Shown here in pieces: positions 1 to 8,772 of a DNA stretch of 64,000 nucleotides. The stretch is taken from positions 224,083 through 288,082 of the forward strand of contig NW_005196310.1 of NCBI RefSeq assembly GCF_000372725.1. Reading direction: 5' to 3'. Within the stretch, counting starts at the first letter, position 1. Every line of letters starts with the position of its first letter. The stretch comes from Emiliania huxleyi CCMP1516 (Eukaryota > Haptophyta > Isochrysidales > Noelaerhabdaceae). The position numbers and the translations under genes are program-made. The notes under the pieces are model-generated. The model saw only the letters and a list, made by a program, of their open reading frames with translations. It ran no database searches and was not told where the DNA came from.

Positions 1-434
1 ACGCGTCGCCCTGCGGGGGGGGAGAAGACGGCGGTGCGGAGGGAGGAGACGGCGGGAGGAGACGGCGGGAGGCGGGGTCTGCGAGAGGTCTGCGAGAGAT
101 CTCACCGCTCCTCCCTCACGGCAGCGCATGAGTAGAGTGCGAGGCTTGGCCGGTGTGTGCGGCGGGCAGCAGCAGCCAGTGCGGCAGTCAACAGAGCCGG
201 CAGGTGTGCGGCAGGTGTGCGGCAGGTGTGAGGAGGTGGTCGGGCCATGTCGCCACGCCAAAGGCGAAAGGGGCGCGCGCGCGGTGGAGCGCTGTGAGGT
301 GTGTGGCAGGCACAGGCGAGTCCTTTAGCTGCTCGCCTGCGCAACGTTGCGAGCGAGCGAGGCGATGAGGGCGCACCTGAGGGGGAGGAGAGGGCACGCG
401 GGGTCGACGGCGCGGGTGCGGCGGCGCCACCTCG

Positions 435-993
435 CTAGTTGCGGCTCGAGGCGGAGGCGATTCGAGGGGTGAAGAGTCGAGGGGAGGGGAGTCCTTTGGC
501 CGGGGCAGGCGCGCGCGTGTGCTCAGCGGCGGAGACGGTGTTGCCGCCGGGCGTGTTCATGACGATGATGCCCTTCTTGGTGGCGGCGACGCAGTCGATG
601 TTGTCGACGCCCGTCCCCGCCCGCCCGATCGCCGTCATCTTGTGCGCCGACTCGATGATCTCCGCCGTGACGGTGGTGCCTGAGCGGACGATCAGGCCGT
701 CGTACTCGCCGATGATCTTCTTGAGCTCGGCGGGCGGGACCTTGGACTTGCAATCGACCACGACGCCCGCCTTTTGCAGGATGTCCACGCACACCTGCGC
801 GCACGGAGGCGGCGGCACACTCACCGCGGTGTGCTCCACTCGCTGCTCTGTGCCGTCGCCGGCGGTGCGGCGCCTGCTCGATCGGGTCCGAGATGAGGAC
901 CTTCTTGCCCTTGGCGCTCGCGCCGCCCTGCGTGCGGGCCCGCTTCGGGCTCGTGACGTCCATAGCTCCGTTGGAGGACGGGTTCTTCGGCAT
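435..993 (-). CDS. D-3-phosphoglycerate dehydrogenase, 5' part (two exons)
   Basis: This is the N-terminal part of the 2-hydroxyacid dehydrogenase that oxidises 3-phosphoglycerate in serine synthesis. Exon 1 (993-874) gives a 40-residue start ending in ISDPIEQ. A 79-nt GC-AG intron (873-795) follows. Exon 2 then reads VCVDILQKAG and continues through GRAGTGVDNID and MNTPGGNTVSAAEH, the family's substrate-domain and hinge signatures. Splicing restores one frame across the junction. Similarity stops near 519, where the next donor (GC) probably lies; the rest of the ORF to 435 looks like intron. The NAD-binding domain and the C-terminal half should lie to the left, but nothing like them is seen in 1-430, so the gene is either cut by the window edge after a long intron or truncated. 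There is no obvious transit peptide. Identification is firm; completeness is not. Confidence 0.85.
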
Positions 994-999
994 GGGGTC

Positions 1000-2130
1000 T
1001 GCGAGCTCAGCTGTCTCCGTGTCGCAAGCACCGATGCGGGGTGATTAGGCAAGGGCACCCCGGAGTTGCCGATAAGAAATTCTTGCCGGTTGAAGCCCTG
1101 ATTTGAAACATGAAAAACGCGTGCCCTGCCGTGCGTGCCGTGCCCAGACCGGAAAGTCGAGCGAGCCCAGGCAGGCCCGGGACGCTCCTCTCCACCGTGA
1201 TGCTCCTCGCCATCATCGTCACCACGACGTGTCAGCTGCGGACGGGCGTCGCCCGCGACATGCGCACGTAGCCCGACAACTTTCATACGCTCTGCAAGCC
1301 GCGGGCGGCTCCAACTGTCAATGTCGTCTCGCATTGCCGGTACGCAGGCCTGGCTGCTCTCTCTCTCCCCCGCTCCCCCCCCACTCCCCATCGAGACTGA
1401 GCCACCGGTGAGCACGGGCTGCGGCGCGACCCTTGCCGTCCCCGCGCACGCAGGTCACCATGCATCAGAGCTGCTTTGTCGTGCGCACTCGAGCAGCGCG
1501 CAACGGTCGCGCCCACCTGTCACCTCGCCTCGCCGGCTGCATCCCGCTCGCGGCGGTCGCCACCATCCCTGGGTCACCGCCACTGCCCCTGTCCCTGCCG
1601 CCGCCGCCGCCGTCCGATTCCTCCCCGCCGCCCGGCCTGATCCGCGGCGTGCAACGCCCCCCACGCACAAACATGGGCACACACCTCGGCATCGCCGACC
1701 CGCCCCCAGCCCCCTGCCGCCGCCGCCGCCGTCCCTGTCGCCCCCGCTTTCACCCACTTGCTTTACTGCCGACTCCAAGCGGGAGGCAGCAAAAGCACGC
1801 AGACAGAACCCTGAGAACGTCGCCATCGTGTAGCAGGCAGGCATGGCTAGCCGCGTGTTGGGGTGTAGTGTTTGTGTGTGTGGTGTACTCTCCTCTACTC
1901 AGTGATAGTGAGTGAGCAGCGTACGATATAAAAACAACTGAAAAACCTCGAAGCCCTGGGAGCCCTCCCCCTACTGTTCGCGTCGTGTTTTCTTTGGGCG
2001 GCATAGGCGAGCCGCCGGTGATCTGCCAAGCCCCTCCCGCCTCCGACTCGCGCTGTCTGTGCTCCTGATTCCACTTCCCCGATTCCCAAGACTCTCTTTA
2101 AAATTATATGTTCTTTGAAAGAAAAATATT
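1000..2130. other. no recognisable gene
   Basis: This stretch holds a short run of overlapping ORFs on both strands, all Pro/Arg/Ala-rich and without a domain I recognise. They look like by-products of high GC. Positions 1590-1760 carry CCG-rich low-complexity sequence. It is plausibly the 5' flank of the dehydrogenase gene plus intergenic DNA. Confidence 0.4.
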
Positions 2131-2139
2131 AACGTGTTC

Positions 2140-2560
2140 CGGCGGCAAGGTCTATGCTGCTTTGGCGGGTACAGCGACAACGACGGCATCCTCGGCTCAG
2201 TGGAGCGGTAGGATCCCGCGACGAACGCGTGGCGGGGATGCGGTGACGCCGATGGCGGCGGCGCGGACACAGTTTGGGATGGCGGGGAGCTCGACGGCAA
2301 GCTGTATGTATGTCGTGGGAGGCTGTAACGACAACGACGGCACCCTAAGCTCGATGGAGCGGCACGATCCGGCGGAGAACGCGTGGGAGGATGTGGCGCC
2401 GATGGCGGCGGCTCGCGCAAAACCTCGGACGGCTGCAGCAGCGCTCGATCAGCGCTCGATGGCAGTCTGTACGCGCTGTGGTCAACGACGACCCCGCGAC
2501 GAATGTGTGGGAGGCGGCTGCGCCGTTGACCACCGCACGATCGTGCTGTTATGATTCTTG
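2140..2560 (+). pseudogene. F-box/Kelch-type protein, degraded Kelch-repeat remnant
   Basis: Two recognisable Kelch blades remain. One reads VVGGCNDNDGTLSSMERHDP followed by AENAWEDVAPMAAAR. The flanking blades can only be followed by changing frame: at 2150-2270 the Kelch text is out of frame, and after 2430 the expected DGKLYAVGG-type strand is lost. The N-terminal F-box-like module found in the paralogs at 37486-38360, 53549-54676 and 61536-62656 is absent. Several frameshifts and missing ends make this a decayed copy of the local Kelch family rather than a working gene. Confidence 0.7.
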
Positions 2561-2696
2561 GTGCAATATTAGACACTAGCTGCATGCCAGCCTGATCGTC
2601 ACATATGCACAAAGACGGCTCAATCCGGACGCAACACGCTGAATTGCGCCGGGAGGATGTATGAACCGCAGTCCAGCCGGGAAGATGTAGCGTACG

Positions 2697-2912
2697 CTAG
2701 GCGGCGGCTGCCGCAGGTGCATTCCGATGTCGCACCTGGTAGCCGCGAAAGACTGACTGCACGCGGACTATCGCGGCCGCTGCCAAGCGCCTGTGCCGCA
2801 CCCGCTGCAGCCAGCGCTGCGCCGCTAGCTGCACACGCTGGCTGCCACAGGCGTCGTGCTCCTCAGAGAGCTCGTCGTGCTCAAGGGAGAGGGGCGCCAG
2901 CTGCCCGCGCAT
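2697..2912 (-). CDS. IQ-motif (calmodulin-binding) fragment
   Basis: This 71-residue ORF ends with IVRVQSVFRGYQVRHR, a good IQ motif (IQxxxRGxxxR form with V for I), the site at which calmodulin or myosin light chains bind an exposed helix. The preceding residues are Arg/Gln/Glu-rich and helical (RVQLAAQRWLQRVRHRRL). No motor, kinase or other partner domain is visible next to it. It may be one exon of a larger gene on the minus strand whose other exons I cannot find, or a remnant. The motif is convincing; the gene model is not. Confidence 0.4.
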   Translation of the reverse strand: MRGQLAPLSLEHDELSEEHDACGSQRVQLAAQRWLQRVRHRRLAAAAIVRVQSVFRGYQVRHRNAPAAAAA

Positions 2913-3682
2913 GGGCCCGCTGACGGCGGCGAGCCCACCACTCAGTCGCTTCAGCTGGGTTTTAAAGAATTTGCTCGCACATAGCCCGATTCATCCATCA
3001 ACTACACTCATCTTCTGGTGCTTAGCCCCGTGCAGCGGCGGTCCGGCAGGCTGCCCCCAAGGCCCCCTGGGCCGCTGCGGGTTTTGGAGTTATGCTTAGG
3101 CACAGCTTCGGCGATGGCAGCCCCTCTCTGGGGTGTTGCATAGGCGGGGAGTTCTCCCCCGCTGGCGTCTCGCAGCTGCTTATTCTCGTATTCTCGTATT
3201 CTCGTCGCGCAGTATGGTATTGCGTGGAGGCGGTCGTATTCTCGTATCACTAGCTCCGAGTAGAGGGGGCGGTCTGCTGCTAGGGGAAACCCGGAGCGCG
3301 GAGCCAACCCTCGGAGACCCGTGTTTACTTTAAGGCCCTTGCTCTGCGAACGCGCACCCCCCCCTAGGGGTCAGGGCTCTCCTGCCCGTAGCCCGATGCC
3401 GATCATCCGGCTCGCTGGGTGCGCTCCTCAGCTCCCCGGCCCTGGATGTGAGGTTGTGGAGGTGGTTTAAAAAATTTCTGCTCGACCGAGTTTGCGCTGA
3501 TGAGCGAACCGAGCCGCCGGGTGCCCCGCAGCGGCCTCGCTGGGCCAGAACGTCGGCCCCGAGTGCTCCGCAGCAGCCTCGCTGAGCCAGAACGTCGGCT
3601 CGCGAGGTGGGGTGCTAGTCTGGGACCCATACGTGGCAGTTCCCTTGCTCCAAGCGCTTGCGCTTCGGCGGTAGTGATCTAA
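2913..3682. other. no recognisable gene
   Basis: I see no supported coding region. Positions 3510-3600 contain an imperfect direct repeat of about 45 bp (CGGCCTCGCTGGGCCAGAAC and relatives), and 3181-3250 repeats TATTCTCGTATTCTCGT. This is probably the 3' flank of the ankyrin gene. Confidence 0.35.
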
Positions 3683-5266
3683 TCACCCGAATACCACGTT
3701 CGGATCGCTCCTCATCGCAAACCCCGTCAGCAGTTCACCTACGGGTATGTTCGTAAGAGCTACATACACTGAAAAAAGCAAGGCGCCCGCCGCACCGCCG
3801 CTTTTCGAGCTCGAAGCACCCGCCGGGGCCGGCGAGACCGCCGCCTTTTCGAGCTCGCCACGTGGAGTTGGTCCGCTCGGAGCCGGGACAAACGCACTCT
3901 TGCCGCCGCCACTGTTCTTCTTCTTCTTCTTGCCCTTCTTGCTCTCCTTGGCGCGCTCCTCCACCTCCTTCTCCGCCTCCTCCTCCGCCAGCAGCGCCTC
4001 GGCATGCCGCGCCGCCTCCGCTTCCGCCTCCGCCCTCTCCGCCCTACTCGCCGCCTCCGCCGCCGCCGCCGCCGCCGCCGCATGCTCTTCGATGGCGCGC
4101 ACGCACTCGGCGTGACCCTTCTCCTTGGCCATCTGCAACGCGGACTTGCCGTTCGCAATTCGCAGCGCCGTGTCTGCGTTTGCCCGCAGCAACAGCTCGA
4201 CCATCCGCTCGTGGCCGTTGTCGGCGGCGGCCATCAGCGCGGTGACGCCGTTGCTGCTCTGCAGGTTGATGTCCGCGCCGTGCCGAATCAGCATCTCAAC
4301 CACCCGCTCGTGGCCGTTGCCGGCGGCGAGCAGCAGCGCGGTGTCGCCGTCGCTTTCCTGCGTGTTGATCTCCGCGCCAACCCGCAGCAGCAAGTCGACC
4401 ACCCGCTCGTGGCCTCCGACGGCGGAGGCCATCAGCGCGGTCCAACCTTCGCTGTTCTGCAGGTTGACCTCCGCGCCACGCCGCAGCAGCATGTCGACCA
4501 CCCGCTCGACGCCTGCGCCGGCGGCGAGCATCAGCGCGGTGAAGCCGGTGTCACCGCAAGTCGCATTGACCCGCCCGCCGCTGTCAAGCCACGTCAGTAG
4601 CGCCGCCTCGTCGCCTCGCGCAGCTGCGCCCGCCACCTCTGTGGGAAGGCTGAACGGCGAGCCGGAAGAAGCCGCAGCCCTGGCTCCCGCCGCCGCCTCG
4701 CCCGAGGGATCGCCGCCCGCGCCGCCCGCCAACGCCTCGCGCCGGCCCGCAGCCACCTCCTCCTGGACGTGCTTCTTGAAGGCCTCGACGCACTCGGCGT
4801 GGCCCTGCTCCTTGGCTGTCTGCAGCGCGGACTTGCCGCTCATAGTGCGCAGGGCCGTATTTGCGCCCGCCTGCAGCAAGCGCCGAACGACGGCGGGGTG
4901 GTTGAAGAAGGCGGCGAAAATTAGCGCGGTGCCGCCATTGCTGCTCTGCACGTTGACCTCAGCGCCATGCCGAAGCAGCAGCTCAAGCACCCGCTCGCGG
5001 CCTTGGAGGGCGGCGCACATCAGCGCGGTGAAGTCGTCGCTGTCCTGCAGTTCGGTCTCCGCGCCGCCCCGCAGCAGAAGGTCGACCACCCGCTCATGGC
5101 CGTTGCGGGCGGCGATATGCAGCAGCGTGAACTTGCCAGCTGCGTTGGCCGCGTTCACGTGGGCCGCGTCGTCGCTGCTGAGCCAATCCCGCAGCACGCC
5201 CACTTTGCCGGTCGCCGCCGCCTTCACGACGTTCGCCGGCGCCTTCACGATGTTCGTCACCGACAT
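3683..5266 (-). CDS. ankyrin-repeat protein with coiled-coil and Lys-rich tail
   Basis: This is an uninterrupted reading frame of about 527 residues from the start MSVTNIVKAP at 5266. The frame stays open to 5380, but the shorter start lies directly before the conserved part. Ankyrin repeats mediate protein-protein contacts. There are two blocks: about four repeats (from LLHIAARNGHERVVDLLLRG), a Gly/Ala-rich linker, then about five (TALMLAAGAGVERVVDMLLR onward). Both blocks end with a very similar unit (GKSALQxAKExGHAECV), so the protein arose by internal duplication. An Ala/Glu coiled coil and a KKGKKKKK stretch follow. A C-terminal segment near LLFSVYVALTNIPVGELLTG is hydrophobic. No introns are needed, unlike most neighbours. 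The partner is unknown. Confidence 0.85.
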   Translation of the reverse strand: MSVTNIVKAPANVVKAAATGKVGVLRDWLSSDDAAHVNAANAAGKFTLLHIAARNGHERVVDLLLRGGAETELQDSDDFTALMCAALQGRERVLELLLRHGAEVNVQSSNGGTALIFAAFFNHPAVVRRLLQAGANTALRTMSGKSALQTAKEQGHAECVEAFKKHVQEEVAAGRREALAGGAGGDPSGEAAAGARAAASSGSPFSLPTEVAGAAARGDEAALLTWLDSGGRVNATCGDTGFTALMLAAGAGVERVVDMLLRRGAEVNLQNSEGWTALMASAVGGHERVVDLLLRVGAEINTQESDGDTALLLAAGNGHERVVEMLIRHGADINLQSSNGVTALMAAADNGHERMVELLLRANADTALRIANGKSALQMAKEKGHAECVRAIEEHAAAAAAAAEAASRAERAEAEAEAARHAEALLAEEEAEKEVEERAKESKKGKKKKKNSGGGKSAFVPAPSGPTPRGELEKAAVSPAPAGASSSKSGGAAGALLFSVYVALTNIPVGELLTGFAMRSDPNVVFG

Positions 5267-5427
5267 GGTGGGAGCCCCCTCCCGCATGCAGGACTCAAGA
5301 GGGTGCGTGTGCGCCCCGGACCGCGCCAGGCGAGTGATATCCCTGTGCGGCTGCCGTCCCTCGCATGTTTCGCGCGACATATTTCTTTCTCCTTCTCACG
5401 TAGCCCCTTTCTTCTCTTCTTTTCTTT

Positions 5428-6051
5428 TTGGTGGGCTTGTGTCTCCTCGGCGCCCGATGGCCTCCCACCGCATCGGCGCGCGCGTCGCGGGTGGGAGGCT
5501 ACAACAACGACGACAGCTTCCTCAGCTCAGTCGAGCGGTACGACCCGGCTGCCAATTCGTGGGAGGCGGTGGCGCCGATGGCGACGGAGCGGAGCGAACA
5601 TGGCGTGGCGGTGCTCGACGGCAAGCTGTACGCGGTGGGAGGATACAACGACGACGACGGCATCCTCAGCTCGGTGGAGCGGTACGACCCGGCTGCCAAT
5701 GCGTGGGAGGAGGTGGCGCCGATGGCGGAGGCGCGGGAGGCTCACGCCATGGCGGTGCTCGAAGGCAAGCTGTACGCTGTGGGCGGACAGGATGCCGGCT
5801 ACAACGCCCTCAGCTCGGTGGAGCGGTACGACCCGGCTGCGAACGCGTGGGAGGCGGTGGCGCCGATGGCGAGCGTGCGGGCTACTGTTGGTGTGGTGGT
5901 GCTCGACGGCAAGCTGTACGCTGCGGGCGGCATGAACGGCGACGACGGCCACCTCAGCTCGGTGGAGCGGTACGACCCGACAACCAACGCGTGGCAGGCG
6001 GTGGCGCCGATGGCGACGGCGCGGGCCTCTGCTGTCGCGCTCCTGATGTAG
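5428..6051 (+). CDS. Kelch-repeat protein, internally deleted F-box/Kelch paralog
   Basis: The frame encodes four good Kelch blades of the form GGYNxDDxxLSSVERYDPAxNAWEAVAPM, ending at a stop at 6051. In full-length paralogs the protein starts MASHRIGARVAG and runs about 110 residues through an F-box-like segment before the first blade. Here the same start codon context (ATG at 5458) is present, but the DNA jumps after about 35 nt directly into the first blade, and that ATG is in another frame. The Kelch frame itself opens at an ATG at 5428. The copy has therefore lost its adaptor module, and a working protein would be a bare partial propeller. It diverges from the ankyrin gene with about 160 bp between them. 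Confidence 0.75.
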   Translation: MVGLCLLGARWPPTASARASRVGGYNNDDSFLSSVERYDPAANSWEAVAPMATERSEHGVAVLDGKLYAVGGYNDDDGILSSVERYDPAANAWEEVAPMAEAREAHAMAVLEGKLYAVGGQDAGYNALSSVERYDPAANAWEAVAPMASVRATVGVVVLDGKLYAAGGMNGDDGHLSSVERYDPTTNAWQAVAPMATARASAVALLM

Positions 6052-6321
6052 AGGGAGGGGGGGGGGCATAGAAGGGGGGGCATGCAACGCGTTCGGTGTC
6101 GCTCCCGAACGCCAACCTCTTTGTCCCTTTGGTATCCGTCATTTTGTTGTACGACCGTACGTGCTTTTATTTAGCTTATTACTGTGGGTGAAACGGGAGG
6201 GGGGGGGTGTTCTCTAGGCTCTCTCTTGTTGAAAATTCTGTTAATTAAAATGAACTCGGGGGCACAGGACGCGGCACAAACGGGGCACAAACGCTAAATT
6301 CTGTCAATATTCACCTCACTT
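6052..6321. other. no recognisable gene
   Basis: This short intergenic stretch is less GC-rich than the rest, with G runs at 6051-6070 and 6195-6207. I see nothing coding. Confidence 0.4.
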
Positions 6322-6957
6322 TTGGATGTGGGCACTGGCGGGGTCCGTGCCACACAATTGAGGCCGATGCCAAGACGCTTCTTCAGACAGTTGGATCCGC
6401 CAGCTGAGCCCGCACAAGAGCTAGCTCCCATCGATTCCGCAGCTGTGGCGCATGCCTTTGTCACAGCCTCGGCAGCGCTACCTCCCACACCGACCACCGC
6501 AGACGCTTGCGTCAATGCGGAAGTCCCGTGGACTCCCCAAAAGACGATTGATTCGAGCCAGACAATCACCACGACAGTGCGATCGCACCTGGTATCATTT
6601 ATTGCTATCGCTCTGGCCGTTGTCAGCGCGGTGTGCTTGGCAACCCTTGCCTTACCCCTCATGCAACAGCCTCTCGACGAGATGCGTTTGTCAGCGCGAG
6701 ACATGGCAGAGCAGCTCAACGACCAGTGGAATTCGGGAGACACGCCCGTGGGCGGTTTGCTGGTCCATGTGATGGATGGCCCAGGCATCGTCGGCAGTGG
6801 ATTTGTGGGGTATCCTCCCGGCCAGATCCCAAGCGCCATGGAGCTGTGGGCCGGTGTGGGGCAGCCGAGCCATCCGACGACACTCGCAGTGGACCCATCT
6901 CCATCAGCAGCCCTTGAAGGCCTGAGCAGCCTGGACCCCCATTGGTCCAGAGAATAA
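6322..6957 (+). CDS. hypothetical single-pass membrane protein
   Basis: This is an open frame of 211 residues; an in-frame ATG at 6367 is an alternative start. It has one clear membrane segment (SFIAIALAVVSAVCLATLAL, about residues 92-111). The N-terminal side is Pro/Ala-rich, and the C-terminal side is polar with VGGLLVHVMDGPGIVGSGF. Composition and codon use differ from the surrounding GC-rich DNA. It overlaps the end of the carboxypeptidase exon on the other strand by about 100 bp, so the two would be convergent. I do not recognise the family. It could be a chance ORF, but the membrane segment and balanced composition argue for coding. Confidence 0.4.
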   Translation: MDVGTGGVRATQLRPMPRRFFRQLDPPAEPAQELAPIDSAAVAHAFVTASAALPPTPTTADACVNAEVPWTPQKTIDSSQTITTTVRSHLVSFIAIALAVVSAVCLATLALPLMQQPLDEMRLSARDMAEQLNDQWNSGDTPVGGLLVHVMDGPGIVGSGFVGYPPGQIPSAMELWAGVGQPSHPTTLAVDPSPSAALEGLSSLDPHWSRE

Positions 6958-7321
6958 GCGGATCAGAGCTAGGGTCGCCCTCGCTCTGGACGTAGACATA
7001 GAAAAGCCGACGCGACTCGTTCGGGCCGACGGGAATGTAGCCAGAGTGCATCTCGCCGGGGAGCGTGGTGAGCAGTCCCGGCAGCGAGGTGATCCGTCCT
7101 ACCGCCGGATATTCGTCAAAGTCGTCATTCCTCGTTGCCCACAACCAGTCCATCAACCAGGCCTTGCTTGGTGGAACAGAGAGCAGAGCAGCACTGTTCG
7201 GTCCCATTGACCTAGCGCTGCTGGCGCAGAGCAGCAGGGCGAGAAGTGACGCTGAGCCGGTGAGGAGAGCAGCCGTCGCACATGAGGAGCCTTTCGCGCG
7301 AGCGGCCTTCTTCACGATCAT
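6861..7321 (-). CDS. serine carboxypeptidase (peptidase family S10), 5' exon
   Basis: The exon starts at 7321 with a basic N-terminus and a hydrophobic stretch (LLTGSASLLALLLCASSA) that reads as a signal peptide, fitting a secretory or vacuolar enzyme. It continues with GEMHSGYIPVGPNESRRLFYVY and LILWTNGGPGCSGLQGLLME, the family's substrate-binding block (GGPGCSS form). The catalytic Ser (GESYAG), Asp and His lie downstream in the family and are not found; similarity ends near 6865. Either the next exon has been replaced by the sequence that now encodes the plus-strand ORF, or the gene is truncated. It appears incomplete in this window. Confidence 0.75.
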
Positions 7322-7555
7322 AGATGGTGCTGGTCCTCTCGCCTCGTGCGCACACGCTTGTTGGTTGAGAGGTTGAGAGGGACGCGCGCAAGCGTTTACC
7401 CCCTACTTACTTGTCCGTTGCCACCGCCAACACCGCCGCGGCCGCCGCACAGCGCCACATCCTCGAGAACCCACCACCGCCGCCGCATCGCGAACGTCGC
7501 CGCCCACAGTCTAGAGCACACTGACCGCCGCCACTGCCTCGTGTACAGCCCTGCG

Positions 7556-8515
7556 ATGTGCATTGCGGATGACGAGGCGGCCGAGCGTAACTTCAATGCC
7601 TTCTGTTTCTGGAGGCAACCACTCCTGGAGCTCAAGGAGACGGAGGAGGCGACTCCTCGGTTGTCTCAACGACCACACCACCAGCAGCTGGGCCCGGGAG
7701 AGGCGTCGATGCAGGGATCGCGCTCTCAGCGGCTGCCGCCTGCGACTGAGGAAACGGTGCGCGAATGCCTGAGAGGCCATCCGGAAGAGAGCGCTGCAGC
7801 ACCGCTTGGAGGGGAGCGGGCAGCGGCCGAGCAGCCACCGCGAGTGAGGCCGCCCTTGGAAGTCGAGGTTCCGCTTGACGAGCAGACGGCGGGCCTGCTC
7901 GCTGGCGGTGCGGGCGAGAGGCTCCTCGGCTTGCTGGGCCGCCTCTCCAGCCATCTGGGGCACAATTCACGCTTCTCGCGCGCGGCGGAGGCGCTCCAGT
8001 CGGACGTGCAAGCGCTACGAACAGAGTCGGCCGGACCAGAGCGGCAAGGCTTGGAGAATAGTGCTAGAGAGGTGCAGCGGGGTGGCGTGGAGGTGCTGGG
8101 GTTCTCCGATGCCGCGTCGCCAAGCGGTGGCGCAGCAGGTTCGACGCTGCGGCCGCAGGTGATGGCCTCTGTGGAATCGATGCTTCGCCTCCTGGAGACT
8201 TCACCAGGCGGTCCGACACCGGCTGCGCTGGAGGCGCAGTTTGCACCCGCGGTGCAGCAGTGTTTGCCGACGCCTGCGTCGCCGGCGGCCGTGCAGCGGC
8301 TGCTTGCGTCGCAGGTGCGTTGGGAGGAGACGCCTCGGGAGACGGCCCGACGAGGTCACTGCCCGATCTGCCTCGAGGCACTGTCCGATGCGGTGCTGCA
8401 AATGCCGTGCTCGCACCTTTTTCACCTCGAGTGCCTGACGCAGTGGCTGGGCACGCGCAACTCGTGCCCGGTGTGCCGCCACCTGCTGCCGACGGAGGAC
8501 GAGCCGATGGCATGA
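7556..8515 (+). CDS. RING-H2 E3 ubiquitin ligase
   Basis: This 319-residue frame starts at MCIADDEAAERN (7556); the frame is open from 7346, but the sequence before this ATG is Pro/Arg low complexity. The C-terminal RING-H2 finger (about residues 268-305) has all eight ligands: CPIC, then C-S-H-L-F-H-L-E-C, then CPVC. It ends 10 residues later with a short acidic tail. Family members with a C-terminal RING recruit an E2 and ubiquitinate substrates bound by their N-terminal part. That part here is rich in Glu, Gln, Arg and Ala with predicted helices and no named domain. No intron is needed. The substrate is unknown. Confidence 0.85.
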   Translation: MCIADDEAAERNFNAFCFWRQPLLELKETEEATPRLSQRPHHQQLGPGEASMQGSRSQRLPPATEETVRECLRGHPEESAAAPLGGERAAAEQPPRVRPPLEVEVPLDEQTAGLLAGGAGERLLGLLGRLSSHLGHNSRFSRAAEALQSDVQALRTESAGPERQGLENSAREVQRGGVEVLGFSDAASPSGGAAGSTLRPQVMASVESMLRLLETSPGGPTPAALEAQFAPAVQQCLPTPASPAAVQRLLASQVRWEETPRETARRGHCPICLEALSDAVLQMPCSHLFHLECLTQWLGTRNSCPVCRHLLPTEDEPMA

Positions 8516-8772
8516 GTGGGGCGGGTTCGGCGTGTGTGTCCTGCTGGCTCAGAACAAAAGCATCGTTTTGATGGTTCTTTTGTTGGAACTCGCTTTAGTT
8601 AGTTCCAGAGCGGTTAAGGTGAAACACAGTGAGAGGAAAGGCGCTCACATTCTTTTTCCCAAAGAAAAAGAAAACGAGAACGCGCAGAAAAAAGAAATTT
8701 TTGCGCCGGACGTGGAGTCAGACACCACACATCTCCGTCGATCGCAGTCTCTGTCGATCTCTGCCAGCCTCA

